64,000 bases of DNA from Nonomuraea thailandensis (GCF_024172165.1 NZ_JAMZEB010000002.1:11177001-11241000), one strand, 5' to 3'; positions 40,218-48,799 are shown, counted from the first letter of the stretch. The notes: generated from the sequence alone by a model not told the origin. Translations and numbers: made by a program.

Positions 40218-40465
40218 TCCCCGTGCGGCTACCCGCCGACTTCACGCCGCACATCGTCCGCGACGACTGCACCCTCGCCATGGACCATCCGCTGTACGGC
40301 CATCCGTGCCCGGCCTGTCCCGTCCCGCTCGGCCACGACGGCAAGCCCGTCGCGCTGGTCGCGGTCGGCATCGACCCGTGCGACCGCAAGGACGCCGGGT
40401 GGGTGCGCGGCGCCGCCGTCGCCGTGCACACCGCGTGCGCATGCCCCAGCCAGGACACGCCGTGA
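40208..40465 (+). CDS. Hypothetical cysteine-rich protein
   Basis: An 85-residue protein with HPCPACPVPLG and HTACACPSQ near its ends, probably one zinc site. The ATG at 40208 has GAGGAGACC upstream. Its stop overlaps the next GTG. Confidence 0.55.
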   Translation: MYMIPVRLPADFTPHIVRDDCTLAMDHPLYGHPCPACPVPLGHDGKPVALVAVGIDPCDRKDAGWVRGAAVAVHTACACPSQDTP

Positions 40466-41583
40466 CCACCGTCGACACCTTCACAACGGGCGACGTGCCC
40501 GCGCTACGGCGGGAGCTGCTGGAGTGGCTGCGCGACGGGCGCGGCCTGCGCTTCCATGCCCGCATGTCCACCAAGGCCGGCACGATGATGGGCCGTCCGG
40601 AGCTGGACGGGCACCCCGGCATGATGCGCGCCTGGGCCGAGATGCTGTGCGAGCAGGAAGCACGGACGCTGGCCAACGCCACGCTGTACTTCGTCACCGC
40701 AGAGATGACCGAGATCGTACGGACCGCGGCCGCCGACATGCCCGCCTTCCCGCCCGACGCCGACGACTTCCCCATGCCCGCGGGGATGATCGTGTACGAG
40801 ACGCCGCTGGTGGAGTACGAGCGGGCCGAGCTGGCGGCGGTCATGATCGACGGCCGCATGGCCTATGACCCCACCGACGGACGCGAAGAGATCGGCGTCA
40901 CCGCCTGCACTTGGGGACCGTTCGACATGGCCGGCGATTGGAAGCACGGCGGCGTGTGGATGTCGTTCTACCGCAACCGCGCCGAGATCCTCGCCAAGAC
41001 CATCGACGACCGGACGCGCGAGGGCCTCCGCGCCGAACACGCGCGCCTGGTGCCGGACAACGAGTACGGCATCCAGTTCGCGGGGACGGACGACGAGGCG
41101 GGCAAGGCGAAGCTTCAAGAGCGCCTGGCCGAGACCGACCAGCCCGGCTACACCAGCTTCTGGGCCAAGCACGTGCTCGCCACGCTGCTGCTGATGCAGC
41201 AACCGCTCGTGTACGAGCGGCCAGAGCCGATCCGGCGCGGCCTGCGCCGCCAGCTGGAGCGCGCCGGTTATCCGACCGGCGACATCCGGATCGTGGATGC
41301 GCGGCCGCGCCGCTACGAGCCGGGCGAGGAGGGGCCGAGCCCGGAGGCCGAGCAGGCCGGAGCCGACGACGTCGAGGACAGCGGGCGCAAGCTCTCCGTC
41401 CGCTTCCCCGTCCGCGGCTTCTGGCGCAACCAGTGGTACCCCTCCCGCGAAGTGCACCGTCCGAAGTGGATCGCCCCGCACTGGCGCGGCCCTGAAGCGG
41501 CGCCCATCGTCCACCCCGAACGCGTGCGCGTTCTCCGCCACCACCCCGACCAGGAGGCCCCACATGCCCAGACCCACGCCTAG
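40462..41583 (+). CDS. Conserved actinophage-type hypothetical protein
   Basis: A 373-residue protein. Its C-terminal segment (RGFWRNQWYPSREVHRPKWI, then PHWRGPE) is a pattern I associate with many actinophage proteins of unknown role. The N-terminal part (LRRELLEWLRDGRGLRFHAR) is helical, and the middle has no catalytic motif I can name. The GTG at 40462 overlaps the previous stop; the longer frame is a shadow. Confidence 0.65.
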   Translation: MTTVDTFTTGDVPALRRELLEWLRDGRGLRFHARMSTKAGTMMGRPELDGHPGMMRAWAEMLCEQEARTLANATLYFVTAEMTEIVRTAAADMPAFPPDADDFPMPAGMIVYETPLVEYERAELAAVMIDGRMAYDPTDGREEIGVTACTWGPFDMAGDWKHGGVWMSFYRNRAEILAKTIDDRTREGLRAEHARLVPDNEYGIQFAGTDDEAGKAKLQERLAETDQPGYTSFWAKHVLATLLLMQQPLVYERPEPIRRGLRRQLERAGYPTGDIRIVDARPRRYEPGEEGPSPEAEQAGADDVEDSGRKLSVRFPVRGFWRNQWYPSREVHRPKWIAPHWRGPEAAPIVHPERVRVLRHHPDQEAPHAQTHA

Positions 41584-41797
41584 CAGCAAGCCGCTCCCAC
41601 CCGTCCCCGCCCCTGGTCAGCCGTGTGCCTGGGGATGTACCCCCAGCGTCGGGTGGCGCTGGTACCCGAGCACCACGATGTGGGAGCGCGTGTGCCGCTC
41701 CCACTCCGGTGGCAGGCCCGTAGCCGCCCGCGGCGAGTACATGCCCGACGACGCCGCCGTCAGCCGGCAAGGAGACTCCGTTGATCAGGGTCGGTGA
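41564..41797 (+). CDS. Small hypothetical protein
   Basis: A 77-residue Pro-rich protein (CAWGCTPSVGWRWYPSTTMW) that overlaps the previous gene by 20 bases and the next by 17. Its length and position fit the pattern of the operon; no family is recognised. Confidence 0.45.
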   Translation: MPRPTPSSKPLPPVPAPGQPCAWGCTPSVGWRWYPSTTMWERVCRSHSGGRPVAARGEYMPDDAAVSRQGDSVDQGR

Positions 41798-42266
41798 CAT
41801 GGCGTTGCTACCTGCCCGCTTCGCCAACTTCGGCGACACCCGCCTCATCGATGAGCCCGGCCGCGTCTTCTCCATCGACGAGACCGGCTGGGCCATGGTC
41901 GACCGTGCTCCATACGGGCACATCGGTGTACCGGTCGAGGACCTCGCGCCGGCCAAGAGCAGTGATCGACAGCAACCAGGAGAGAACAGCACCATGAGCG
42001 AGACCACCTTCCCGTCTGTCAAGCCGTACAAGATCGTCTTCGTCTATGTGCAGGATGGTCGGCTGCGCATGACCGGCCGCGCGGCATGGCCCGCCGACAA
42101 GGAGCGCCTGGCGGCAGCCGCCGCCACGGCCCACACCATGGGCTACGGCATCGAGGTGACCATCTGGTGCGGGTCCGATCGGATGAACGTCACCCTCCGC
42201 CCGGAGGACCTCAGCCGTCTGCTCGCTCAGGCGGACAAGGCGGAAGCCGAGGTCTTCGCCCAGTAG
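41781..42266 (+). CDS. Hypothetical prophage protein
   Basis: A 161-residue protein from a TTG start with AAGGAGACTCC upstream. The N-terminal 60 residues look like a small beta-barrel (RLIDEPGRVFSIDETGWAMV); the rest is an alpha/beta unit. An internal ATG near 41994 (MSETTFPS) also has AGGAGA before it, so a shorter second product is possible. Confidence 0.6.
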   Translation: MIRVGDMALLPARFANFGDTRLIDEPGRVFSIDETGWAMVDRAPYGHIGVPVEDLAPAKSSDRQQPGENSTMSETTFPSVKPYKIVFVYVQDGRLRMTGRAAWPADKERLAAAAATAHTMGYGIEVTIWCGSDRMNVTLRPEDLSRLLAQADKAEAEVFAQ

Positions 42267-42296
42267 CCCCTCCCACTGCAGATCGAGTACGCGACA

Positions 42297-42449
42297 ATGC
42301 GGCACCACCAGCACGAGCACCGGCTACCCACGGTCGCGTGTGCGGGGTGCCGCATCAACCCCGGAAAACCCCGGCGGCCGACGCGCGCCGTCGGCAGGAT
42401 GGAGCCCCCTCCTCCCTCCGACCGACCCCAACAGCAGGGAGAACCATGA
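42297..42449 (+). CDS. 50-residue hypothetical protein
   Basis: A frame from an ATG (MRHHQHEHRLPTVACAGCR) to a TGA that overlaps the next gene's ATG. It has a CxxC pair and a basic, Pro-rich tail. The ATGA coupling supports it. Confidence 0.4.
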   Translation: MRHHQHEHRLPTVACAGCRINPGKPRRPTRAVGRMEPPPPSDRPQQQGEP

Positions 42450-42985
42450 CCGCTCCAACATGTCCTGAATGCTCGGGACGGGCGTACACCAGCGAGCAGG
42501 CGAACTACGACCACATCCACGAGGTCGCGATGCTGCCGCGCGCCAGGCACACCGACAGCCACAGAGTCCGCCGCGGCTACGCGGTCGGCATGGCCGGCAC
42601 CCTCCCCCAGATGTGGTTGTTCTTCGACCACATCGAGCCCGCCCTGGTGTGCGGCCGGGCGGCCCGCATGTCCTGCTTCGACATCATGGGCTATGGCGTC
42701 TACGAGGGCGCGCAGGAGGTTCGGTTCGACGAGCGCCTACGCCGAGACGTACGGACGCTGTACGTCCTTGACGGCGACTCGCTGGACCGCCACACCGACG
42801 AGGCCGCCGCCTTCACCCGCTGGATCGCCGGCTGCGACCCGAAGTCCTCTCACTTCAAACCGGAGACGCGGCACCGGCAAGCTCCCTACCCCGACGACGG
42901 CCGCTCGCCGGCCGACGACGTACGCGACGGCCTGGCGATGCCGTGGGTCGTCGACGAGCTCGGCGGTGCCAATGACATCGGATGA
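42446..42985 (+). CDS. Hypothetical prophage protein
   Basis: A 179-residue protein starting with a CPECSGRAYTSEQANYDHIH zinc-type motif. An alpha/beta region rich in acidic and aromatic residues follows. The ATG at 42446 has CAGGGAGAACC. No family is recognised. Confidence 0.6.
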   Translation: MTAPTCPECSGRAYTSEQANYDHIHEVAMLPRARHTDSHRVRRGYAVGMAGTLPQMWLFFDHIEPALVCGRAARMSCFDIMGYGVYEGAQEVRFDERLRRDVRTLYVLDGDSLDRHTDEAAAFTRWIAGCDPKSSHFKPETRHRQAPYPDDGRSPADDVRDGLAMPWVVDELGGANDIG

Positions 42986-43032
42986 CAAGGAAGGGGCGAC
43001 CACCGGCCGCGCCGAGCAGATGGGGTTCTGAC

Positions 43033-43338
43033 ATGACAAATAAGCCGATCTACGACGAAGGTGCGGTCTGGGAGAGGGCCAAGGCCGCATACATGGCAAG
43101 CCACCGAAAGCCTGAGGACACAGACTTTCCCTGCCGTAGCTGCGGCGCCGAGATCGGCACGCCGTGCTCATGGAAGAAGTGGCGAAGATCCAACTCCGGC
43201 GACGTCTCGCACGCGCCACGGTGGGATAAGGCTCGCAGAGCCCGTAATCAGTACTACCTTGACGCGGCTCGCGCCGCCGACGCGGCCTGCGACGCGGCCA
43301 GGGCCGAACACGCAGGAGCAGGAGAGGGTGCGCCGTGA
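43033..43338 (+). CDS. Actinophage zinc-finger-like protein
   Basis: A 101-residue protein with CRSCGAEIGTPC and a following SHAPRWDKARRA. This C-x2-C-x6-C-x-H-x-R pattern is common in small actinophage proteins. I start at the ATG at 43033. An ATG at 42982 overlapping the previous stop would add 17 residues of poorer quality. Confidence 0.6.
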   Translation: MTNKPIYDEGAVWERAKAAYMASHRKPEDTDFPCRSCGAEIGTPCSWKKWRRSNSGDVSHAPRWDKARRARNQYYLDAARAADAACDAARAEHAGAGEGAP

Positions 43339-43568
43339 AGGTGACCCGCGTCGTCGAGGGCGACGAGATCTCCATCACCTGGGAGGCCGAGACGCCCGAG
43401 GAGATGGCTGAGCTGAAGGAGCGGGCTCTGGCTGTCGCCCGCGGTGAGTGGCCTGACGAGGTGCTGGACGAGATCGACGTGTGCCCCATGGGGTGCGGCC
43501 GCCGTACCGAGGACGCCGCCGGCGGCCCGTGCCGGGCGTGCTGGGACGCCGCGCCGATGCTCCCCTGA
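43335..43568 (+). CDS. Small hypothetical protein with zinc cysteines
   Basis: A 77-residue protein with an acidic alpha/beta start and CPMGCGRRTEDAAGGPCRAC at the end, a likely zinc site. It is the last gene of the early operon before a strong terminator. Confidence 0.6.
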   Translation: MKVTRVVEGDEISITWEAETPEEMAELKERALAVARGEWPDEVLDEIDVCPMGCGRRTEDAAGGPCRACWDAAPMLP

Positions 43569-43594
43569 CCAGCAGAGTTCTCCCGATCACTGAG

Positions 43595-43630
43595 AAGACC
43601 CCGGCGCCTGAGTTCAGGCGCCGGGGTCTT
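43595..43630. terminator. Strong hairpin ending the early operon
   Basis: AAGACCCCGGCGCCTGA is followed after a very short loop by its exact reverse complement (43614-43630). The arms end in AA/TT, so it can act in both directions. Confidence 0.85.
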
Positions 43631-43670
43631 CGGCTTCGCCGCGCCCTCCGGAAACTTTGTTGTATTGACG

Positions 43671-43699
43671 TTGACAAGCGTGGTGTGCGATCCCATACT
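43671..43699 (+). promoter_or_regulatory. Promoter of the DUF932 gene
   Basis: TTGACA (43671-43676) and CATACT (43694-43699) are 17 bases apart, a near-consensus vegetative promoter. An inverted pair GAAACTT (43651-43657) and AAGTTTC (43723-43729) flanks it and may be an operator. The transcript would lead to the ATG at 43738 with ribosome binding site AGGGGGG. Confidence 0.75.
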
Positions 43700-43737
43700 T
43701 AGTTGTAGTCAGCATAACGAAGTTTCTAGGGGGGAAC

Positions 43738-44871
43738 ATGACCACCGACGTCAACCAGCAGTTCAACGAGTCCCGTCGCGACATGGTGGCCCGCTTCGGC
43801 AGCGTCCGCCGCGACAACGGCAGCTGGACCGGCACGGGTTACGACGCTGGCGAGGTCATCGGACGCGACGCGCTCGACACCACCACCGGGCAGGCCGCCC
43901 TCTACACCTCCACCCCCGCATGGCACGGTCTCGGCGAGGTCATCCCCGGCGGCACCAGCAGCGTTGATGACGTGCTCCGCCTCGGCAAGATCGGCTTCGA
44001 GGTCGAGAAGCGGGCCGTCCGCTACAGCTTCATGAACGACGCCGAGGTCACTCCGCAGCTGCGCACCGCGCCCGACCACTTCGTCACCGTCCGCACCGAC
44101 ACCGGCGCCCCGCTCGGCGTCGTCGGCAGCAAGTACACCCCCATCCAGAACAAGGATCTGTTCACCTTCCTCCAGGACCTCGTCCAGGAGCACAACGTCA
44201 TCTGGGAGTCCGCCGGAGCCCTGCGCGACGGCAAGAAGGTGTTCGTCACGATGCGCCTGCCCGAGTCCGTCACGATCGACCCGCAGGGCATCAACGACGA
44301 GATCATCCCGTTCGTCGTCATGCTCAACAGCCACGACGGCCAGAGCCCCGCCCAGGCCCTGGTCACCCCATGGCGGGTCGTCTGCGCCAACACCGAGCGG
44401 TTCGCCATGCGCGACGCCTCCAGCTCCTGGAAGGTCCGCCACACCGCCAGCGCCCTCGACCGCATCCACGAGGCCCGCCGCACCCTCGGCCTGACCGTCG
44501 CCTACTACGAGGAGTGGGCAGCCGAGGAGACCGCCCTCGCCCAGACCGACATCACCATCCGCGCCTTCCGGATGCTGGTCGACGACCTGTGGAAGCCGGT
44601 CGACGAGGACGCCCCCGTCCGCACCCGCAACACCGCCGAGCGGCGCCGCCAGCGCCTCGACGCGATGTTCCGCGACGAGTCCGAGCGGCTCGGCAAGACG
44701 GCTTACGCCGCGGAGCGGGTCATCACCGACTACCTCGACCACGTCGCGCCGCGCCGCCCCGGCCGCTCCATGACCGAAGAGATCGCCCGCGCGACCGCCC
44801 TCCTGGAGGGCTCGGACGACGAGCTCAAGGCCAAGGCCCACAAGCGGCTCATGCTGATGGTCCGCCGCTGA
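43738..44871 (+). CDS. DUF932 / phage-plasmid-like protein
   Basis: A 377-residue protein of the DUF932 (TIGR03299, phage/plasmid-like) family. Hallmarks are TPAWHGLGEVIPGG, VVGSKYTPIQNKDLFTFLQD, PFVVMLNSHDGQSP and TPWRVVCANTERFA. The family is widespread in phages and mobile elements; its biochemical role is not established. Here it has its own promoter and is isolated by terminators on both sides, so it is expressed apart from the early and late operons, perhaps in the lysogen. Confidence 0.88.
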   Translation: MTTDVNQQFNESRRDMVARFGSVRRDNGSWTGTGYDAGEVIGRDALDTTTGQAALYTSTPAWHGLGEVIPGGTSSVDDVLRLGKIGFEVEKRAVRYSFMNDAEVTPQLRTAPDHFVTVRTDTGAPLGVVGSKYTPIQNKDLFTFLQDLVQEHNVIWESAGALRDGKKVFVTMRLPESVTIDPQGINDEIIPFVVMLNSHDGQSPAQALVTPWRVVCANTERFAMRDASSSWKVRHTASALDRIHEARRTLGLTVAYYEEWAAEETALAQTDITIRAFRMLVDDLWKPVDEDAPVRTRNTAERRRQRLDAMFRDESERLGKTAYAAERVITDYLDHVAPRRPGRSMTEEIARATALLEGSDDELKAKAHKRLMLMVRR

Positions 44872-44880
44872 ACCACCACC

Positions 44881-44907
44881 GGGGGCGGCCCCGCACTGGC
44901 CGCCCCC
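44881..44907 (+). terminator. Hairpin after the DUF932 gene
   Basis: The perfect arms GGGGGCGGCC (44881-44890) and GGCCGCCCCC (44898-44907) surround a 7-base loop, 9 bases after the DUF932 stop. There is no T-run. Confidence 0.65.
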
Positions 44908-44926
44908 GGCCGACCGGGGGAACCTA

Positions 44927-45139
44927 ATGATCCTCTCAGACGTGACCGTGGCCACCTTCCTCGACGCATGGAACGGCTACCTGGCCAGCGAGGTCGGCCC
45001 CGGGCTGGCCTGCTCCGAAGCCGAAGCTATGGCCGACCTCATCGCAGAGATGGGGCGGCCCGACCTCGCCGCCGCCTGGATCGAGCACCACGCCGAGAAC
45101 GACAAGCCCGAAGACCAGCACTACCGCCGCTCGAACTGA
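44927..45139 (+). CDS. Small hypothetical protein
   Basis: A 70-residue acidic helical protein (ADLIAEMGRPDLAAAWIEHH) with ribosome binding site GGGGGAAC. It follows DUF932 and is itself followed by a hairpin. Small partners of this kind often accompany DUF932; no family is recognised. Confidence 0.6.
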   Translation: MILSDVTVATFLDAWNGYLASEVGPGLACSEAEAMADLIAEMGRPDLAAAWIEHHAENDKPEDQHYRRSN

Positions 45140-45151
45140 GCCCACCAAGCC

Positions 45152-45210
45152 CCTGAGGGCCGGAGACGCGACCGGGACATCGTCCCACCGACTCGCTTCC
45201 GGCCCTCAGG
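45152..45210 (+). terminator. Long-loop hairpin
   Basis: CCTGAGGGCCGGA (45152-45164) is matched by TCCGGCCCTCAGG (45198-45210), with 33 bases between that may fold further. It closes the DUF932 unit. Confidence 0.6.
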
Positions 45211-45280
45211 CATGTCCGGAGGCTACGCCGTGAACAGGATCACTGGTACGAGGGGCGCTGGCCGCAGCCATAATCCTTGT

Positions 45281-45505
45281 ATGGCTGACGTTGACGCCGA
45301 CTACTGGACCATGGCAGATATCGCCGAGCACCTCGGCATCAAGCTCCGCAGCGTGCACACCTACCGAACCCGCGGAGACCTGCCACCCGAAGACCACATG
45401 ATCGGCCGCACACCCGTCTGGCGGCCCGCCACGATCACCAGCTGGAAACGCCCAGGCCAAGGCGCCGGCGGCGGCCGACCACGCAAGGACGCATCCGAGA
45501 CCTGA
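45281..45505 (+). CDS. Small helix-turn-helix protein
   Basis: A 74-residue protein with a winged helix-turn-helix of the AlpA/HTH_17 type: YWTMADIAEHLGIKLRSVHT, YRTRGDLPPEDHMIGRTPVW. I start at the ATG at 45281, where the domain begins. A CATAAT box about 12 bases upstream suggests a nearly leaderless transcript. It may regulate the late operon or the divergent cargo gene. Confidence 0.7.
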   Translation: MADVDADYWTMADIAEHLGIKLRSVHTYRTRGDLPPEDHMIGRTPVWRPATITSWKRPGQGAGGGRPRKDASET

Positions 45506-45584
45506 CCTGACAACACCCAGCAACCAGATCGATGACCGCGACAGCAGGCCCTGCAGCTACTCGAGCATCACGATAACCACGTGA

Positions 45585-46592
45585 TCACGAGGAGATTTCC
45601 GGCGCGCTCTTCTCATGGATCCGGAGGATCTCGCCGCAGACCAAGTAGGCGTTGAGGGCACACCATTCCGCTTCCTCCAGCGCCAGTTCGGCGTGGACGC
45701 CCCTGCTGGAGAGCCTGTCGAGCGCTGCGAACCGCTCGTAGACGCCTGCGATCATGGCGCCGATGGTGGCAGCGAAGCTGTCGCTCTCGACAGCCTGCTT
45801 GATGAACTCCTTCAGCCGGTTGCGATACGCGGGATCGTCCAGCTTCGCTCCCTGCTCGTTCAGCGCGCCGGCCTCGGGTGGGTAGACGTGGTCAGCGACG
45901 GCCTTGAAGATCCTTCGGCAGGAGGTGACGGCCTGAGAGAGCTCCTCGGTGACCACGACACCCGCCTGCCCGTCTGCCGCCTCCGCGAGCCTCCTGAACG
46001 CCGCGTTGAACATATCCACGAGGTGAGGAGCGCTCTCGGCCAGCAGTTGATCAACTCTGGCTCGCTGCGCCGAGAAGATCCGTTCGTGGACGCCCTGATA
46101 GCTCAGCTGACGCTCCCAGCCGCACAGGGCCATGAAGGCCCGGTACCGGATTGTGCCGCGGATTTCGTTGAGCCTGCTCTGCATGTGGAACTGCTCCGAC
46201 CACTCACGGTTCCCCATGTTGGCGTCGCCGATGTTCTCGAAGACCCGGTCGAGATAGTCCATATGTTCGACTGAGTGGGCGTAGATCTTGTCATCCTCGG
46301 TGCCGGGAGCTCGACGTCGATCGGCCATGAACCCATCCAGCGCCATGCTGGCGGGCCCGGAGGGATCAGCCCAGGTGCTGGGATCCGTCATGAGGCGCTG
46401 TACGTCCCGCTTGTTGCTCGCCCTGTCGGCTCCGATGTCCCTGAGCTCGTGGGAGAAACGGATCGCCGTCGGCACGTCGCCCACCAGGTTGGCGATGCGG
46501 ACGACTCGCCTGATGGTCGCTCCCAGGGGACGCTCCTCGAACTCGTCCAGGGCCTTGGCGATGAGAGCGCGAATGTGGTCGGTTGAGGTCAC
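45585..46592 (-). CDS. Leftward prophage cargo gene, weak AbiTii-like N-terminus
   Basis: A 335-residue soluble protein. It is the only leftward gene between the repressor unit and the window end, and it lies between the replication and packaging modules, the classic place for an independently expressed cargo (moron) gene. The N-terminus (ALDEFEERPLGATIRRVVRI, ANLVGDVPTAIRFSHELRDI) resembles the AbiTii domain seen in abortive-infection proteins; the match is by eye and weak. The rest is helical, with no catalytic motif I can name. The GTG at 46592 is the start used. A role in superinfection immunity is inference. Confidence 0.6.
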   Translation of the reverse strand: MTSTDHIRALIAKALDEFEERPLGATIRRVVRIANLVGDVPTAIRFSHELRDIGADRASNKRDVQRLMTDPSTWADPSGPASMALDGFMADRRRAPGTEDDKIYAHSVEHMDYLDRVFENIGDANMGNREWSEQFHMQSRLNEIRGTIRYRAFMALCGWERQLSYQGVHERIFSAQRARVDQLLAESAPHLVDMFNAAFRRLAEAADGQAGVVVTEELSQAVTSCRRIFKAVADHVYPPEAGALNEQGAKLDDPAYRNRLKEFIKQAVESDSFAATIGAMIAGVYERFAALDRLSSRGVHAELALEEAEWCALNAYLVCGEILRIHEKSAPEISS

Positions 46593-46700
46593 GATGAGGA
46601 GCGTAGGCCCAAGAAACGCATCGCTGCTTCCGCGGTGTGGCCCCGGACCTCTTGATCGGGGGCACATTAGAGACATGAGCGCAGGCACCGGCCCAACCCC

Positions 46701-47267
46701 ATGACCGGCCCAACACGAGACGGCAACGGCCGCTTCGACCGCGACCCTGAGACGGCCAAGCGGGATGCCGAGGCGTGCCGCCTGCGCGCCCAGAACATGA
46801 GCTACCGGCAGATCGCCGCCGAGCTCGGCGTGGACGTGCACACCGCCTACGACGCCGTCCAGCGTGCCCTGCGCGACACCCTCCAAGAGCCTGCCGACGA
46901 CGTCCGGCGGCTGGCGCTGATGCGGCTCGACGAGTACGCCCGGCATGCCCGCGAGGTCCTCCGCAACACGCACTACGTCGTCTCCCAGGGCAGGGTCGTA
47001 CGGCTCACCCGGGGAGGAACTCCTCTGGAAGATGACATGCCGAAGTTGCAGGCGATCGACCGGCTCCTGAAGATCGAGACGCAGGTGTCCGACCTGCTCG
47101 GCCTGAAGGCCCCGCAGCGCGTCTCGATCGACGCGCAGAACCTGGGCGAGGAGATCCGGGACCTGATCGCCGCGCTCGTCACCGGCGACGAGGACGAGGA
47201 CCTGGACGACGAGGAGGGCCAGGCCGACGAGCCCGGCCCGGACGGCCGCGGTGACGAGCCCGCCTGA
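46701..47267 (+). CDS. Terminase small subunit-like protein
   Basis: A 188-residue protein with a resolvase-like helix-turn-helix (CRLRAQNMSYRQIAAELGVD, VHTAYDAVQRAL). A helical middle follows that would mediate oligomerisation, and then an acidic tail (DEDEDLDDEEG). It lies just before and overlaps the large terminase gene. It should bind the packaging start site. Confidence 0.8.
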   Translation: MTGPTRDGNGRFDRDPETAKRDAEACRLRAQNMSYRQIAAELGVDVHTAYDAVQRALRDTLQEPADDVRRLALMRLDEYARHAREVLRNTHYVVSQGRVVRLTRGGTPLEDDMPKLQAIDRLLKIETQVSDLLGLKAPQRVSIDAQNLGEEIRDLIAALVTGDEDEDLDDEEGQADEPGPDGRGDEPA

Positions 47268-48750
47268 CCTGGCCCGCATCGCGGCCAGCGTGGACGAGCT
47301 GGTGCGTGCCGGCGACACCCGGCGGCTGCGCGCGGTGCAGCGTCAGCTCAAGTCCGCGGTGGACCGCAAGCGGCTCGCCGAGCGGGCCCGGAAGTACGCC
47401 CGTGACCCAGTGGGGTGGGTGCGGCGGCGGCTCAAGCAGATCGTCTGGTCAAAGCAGCGCGAGGTCCTGGAGTCCGTCCGCGACAACCGGCGCACCGCGG
47501 TGCAGTCCGGCCACGGCGTCGGCAAGTCCCACACGGCGTCGCTGGCGGCCTCGTGGTGGCTGGACACGCACCCGCCCGGGCAGGCGTTCGTCGTCACCAC
47601 AGCGCCCACGTACGCGCAGGTGCGGGCGATCCTCTGGCGGTACATCCGCCGCATCCACAAGGCCGCCGGGCTGCCTGGCCGGGTCAATCAGACCGAGTGG
47701 TGGCTGGACGACGAGATCGTGGCGTTCGGTCGCAAGCCGTCCGATCACGACGAGTCCGCGTTCCAGGGGATTCACGCCCGCTACGTGCTGGTGATCCTGG
47801 ACGAGGCGTGCGGGGTGCCGGCGCAGCTGTGGGTGGCGGCCGACGCGCTGACGACCAACGAGGACTGCCGGATGCTCGCGATTGGCAACCCCGACAACCC
47901 CGCGTCGGAGTTCCGGAAGGTGTGCCGGCCCGGGTCGGGCTGGCACGTCATCAAGATCTCCGCGTACGACTCGCCGAACCTGACCGGCGAGCCGATCCCG
48001 CGCGAGGTGGCTAAGGCCCTGGTCGGCAAGGAGTGGGTCGAGGAGAAGCGGCGGGAGTGGGGCGAGGACAACCCGCTGTACAAGGCCAAGGTCGAGGGGG
48101 AGTTCTCCGAGGACTCCGAGTGGCAGGTCGTCCGGGGCAGCGACGTGGCGGCGTGCCGGATCGGCAGGGACGAGCCGCGCCCGGCCGAGCAGCTGCTGCC
48201 GGTCGAGCTGGGCGTCGACGTCGGCGGCGGCTCGGACGAGACGGTCGTCCGTGAGCGGCGCGGCATGGTGGCCGGCCGGGAGTGGCGTAAGCACACCGAC
48301 CGGCCGGAGGAGATCGCGCCGCTGATCAAGATGGCGATCCGGGAGACCGGCGCCACGAAGGTCAAGATTGACTCGATCGGCGTCGGGTTCGGCGTGATCG
48401 GCGAGCTGCGCAACGACAAGGCCCTGCGCAATGTGCAGATCATCGGCGTCAACGTGGGGGAGAAGGCGAGCAGGCCGGACAGGTTCGCCAACCTGCGGGC
48501 GGAGATCTGGTGGGAGGTCGGCCGCGGCCTGTCGGAGCGGCGCGGCTGGGACCTGAGCGCGATGGAGAACGGCGACACCACCGTGGCGCAGCTGCTGGAG
48601 CCGCAGTGGGACGCCGACCCGACCGGGCGGATCAGGGTGGAGAAGAAGGAGGAAGTGATCAAGAGGCTCGGCCGGAGCCCCGATAATGCGGACGCTCTCC
48701 TCCTGGCGTTCCACAATGGCGGGCCGAAGGGGCGTGTCCGCTTCACCTAG
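47251..48750 (+). CDS. terL: Terminase large subunit
   Basis: A 499-residue packaging motor. Walker A is SGHGVGKS (86-93), and Walker B is LVILDEACG with the Asp184-Glu185 pair. The C-terminal RNase-H-like nuclease has GVDVGGGSDET, KIDSIGVGFG and a late NADALLLAFH that supplies the third acidic residue. It pumps DNA into the prohead and cuts it. The GTG start overlaps the small-subunit gene by 17 bases. Confidence 0.93.
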   Translation: MTSPPDLARIAASVDELVRAGDTRRLRAVQRQLKSAVDRKRLAERARKYARDPVGWVRRRLKQIVWSKQREVLESVRDNRRTAVQSGHGVGKSHTASLAASWWLDTHPPGQAFVVTTAPTYAQVRAILWRYIRRIHKAAGLPGRVNQTEWWLDDEIVAFGRKPSDHDESAFQGIHARYVLVILDEACGVPAQLWVAADALTTNEDCRMLAIGNPDNPASEFRKVCRPGSGWHVIKISAYDSPNLTGEPIPREVAKALVGKEWVEEKRREWGEDNPLYKAKVEGEFSEDSEWQVVRGSDVAACRIGRDEPRPAEQLLPVELGVDVGGGSDETVVRERRGMVAGREWRKHTDRPEEIAPLIKMAIRETGATKVKIDSIGVGFGVIGELRNDKALRNVQIIGVNVGEKASRPDRFANLRAEIWWEVGRGLSERRGWDLSAMENGDTTVAQLLEPQWDADPTGRIRVEKKEEVIKRLGRSPDNADALLLAFHNGGPKGRVRFT

Positions 48751-48751
48751 C

Positions 48752-48799
48752 AGGAAAATCTTCGGACGATCGGCGTGTCTGCCGAAAATATTCCTGCCC
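48752..48799. repeat. Imperfect inverted repeat after terL
   Basis: GCAGGAAAATCTTCGG is followed after about 20 bases by CCGAAAATATTCCTGC, complementary except for one or two positions. The element is unusually AT-rich for the window. It may be a pause or termination site, an operator, or part of the packaging site. Confidence 0.5.

Noticed and set aside
46593..47318. N-terminal extension of the leftward cargo gene to 577 residues
   Set aside because: The extension is antisense to the terminase small-subunit gene and has no domain. The GTG at 46592 begins the recognisable region.
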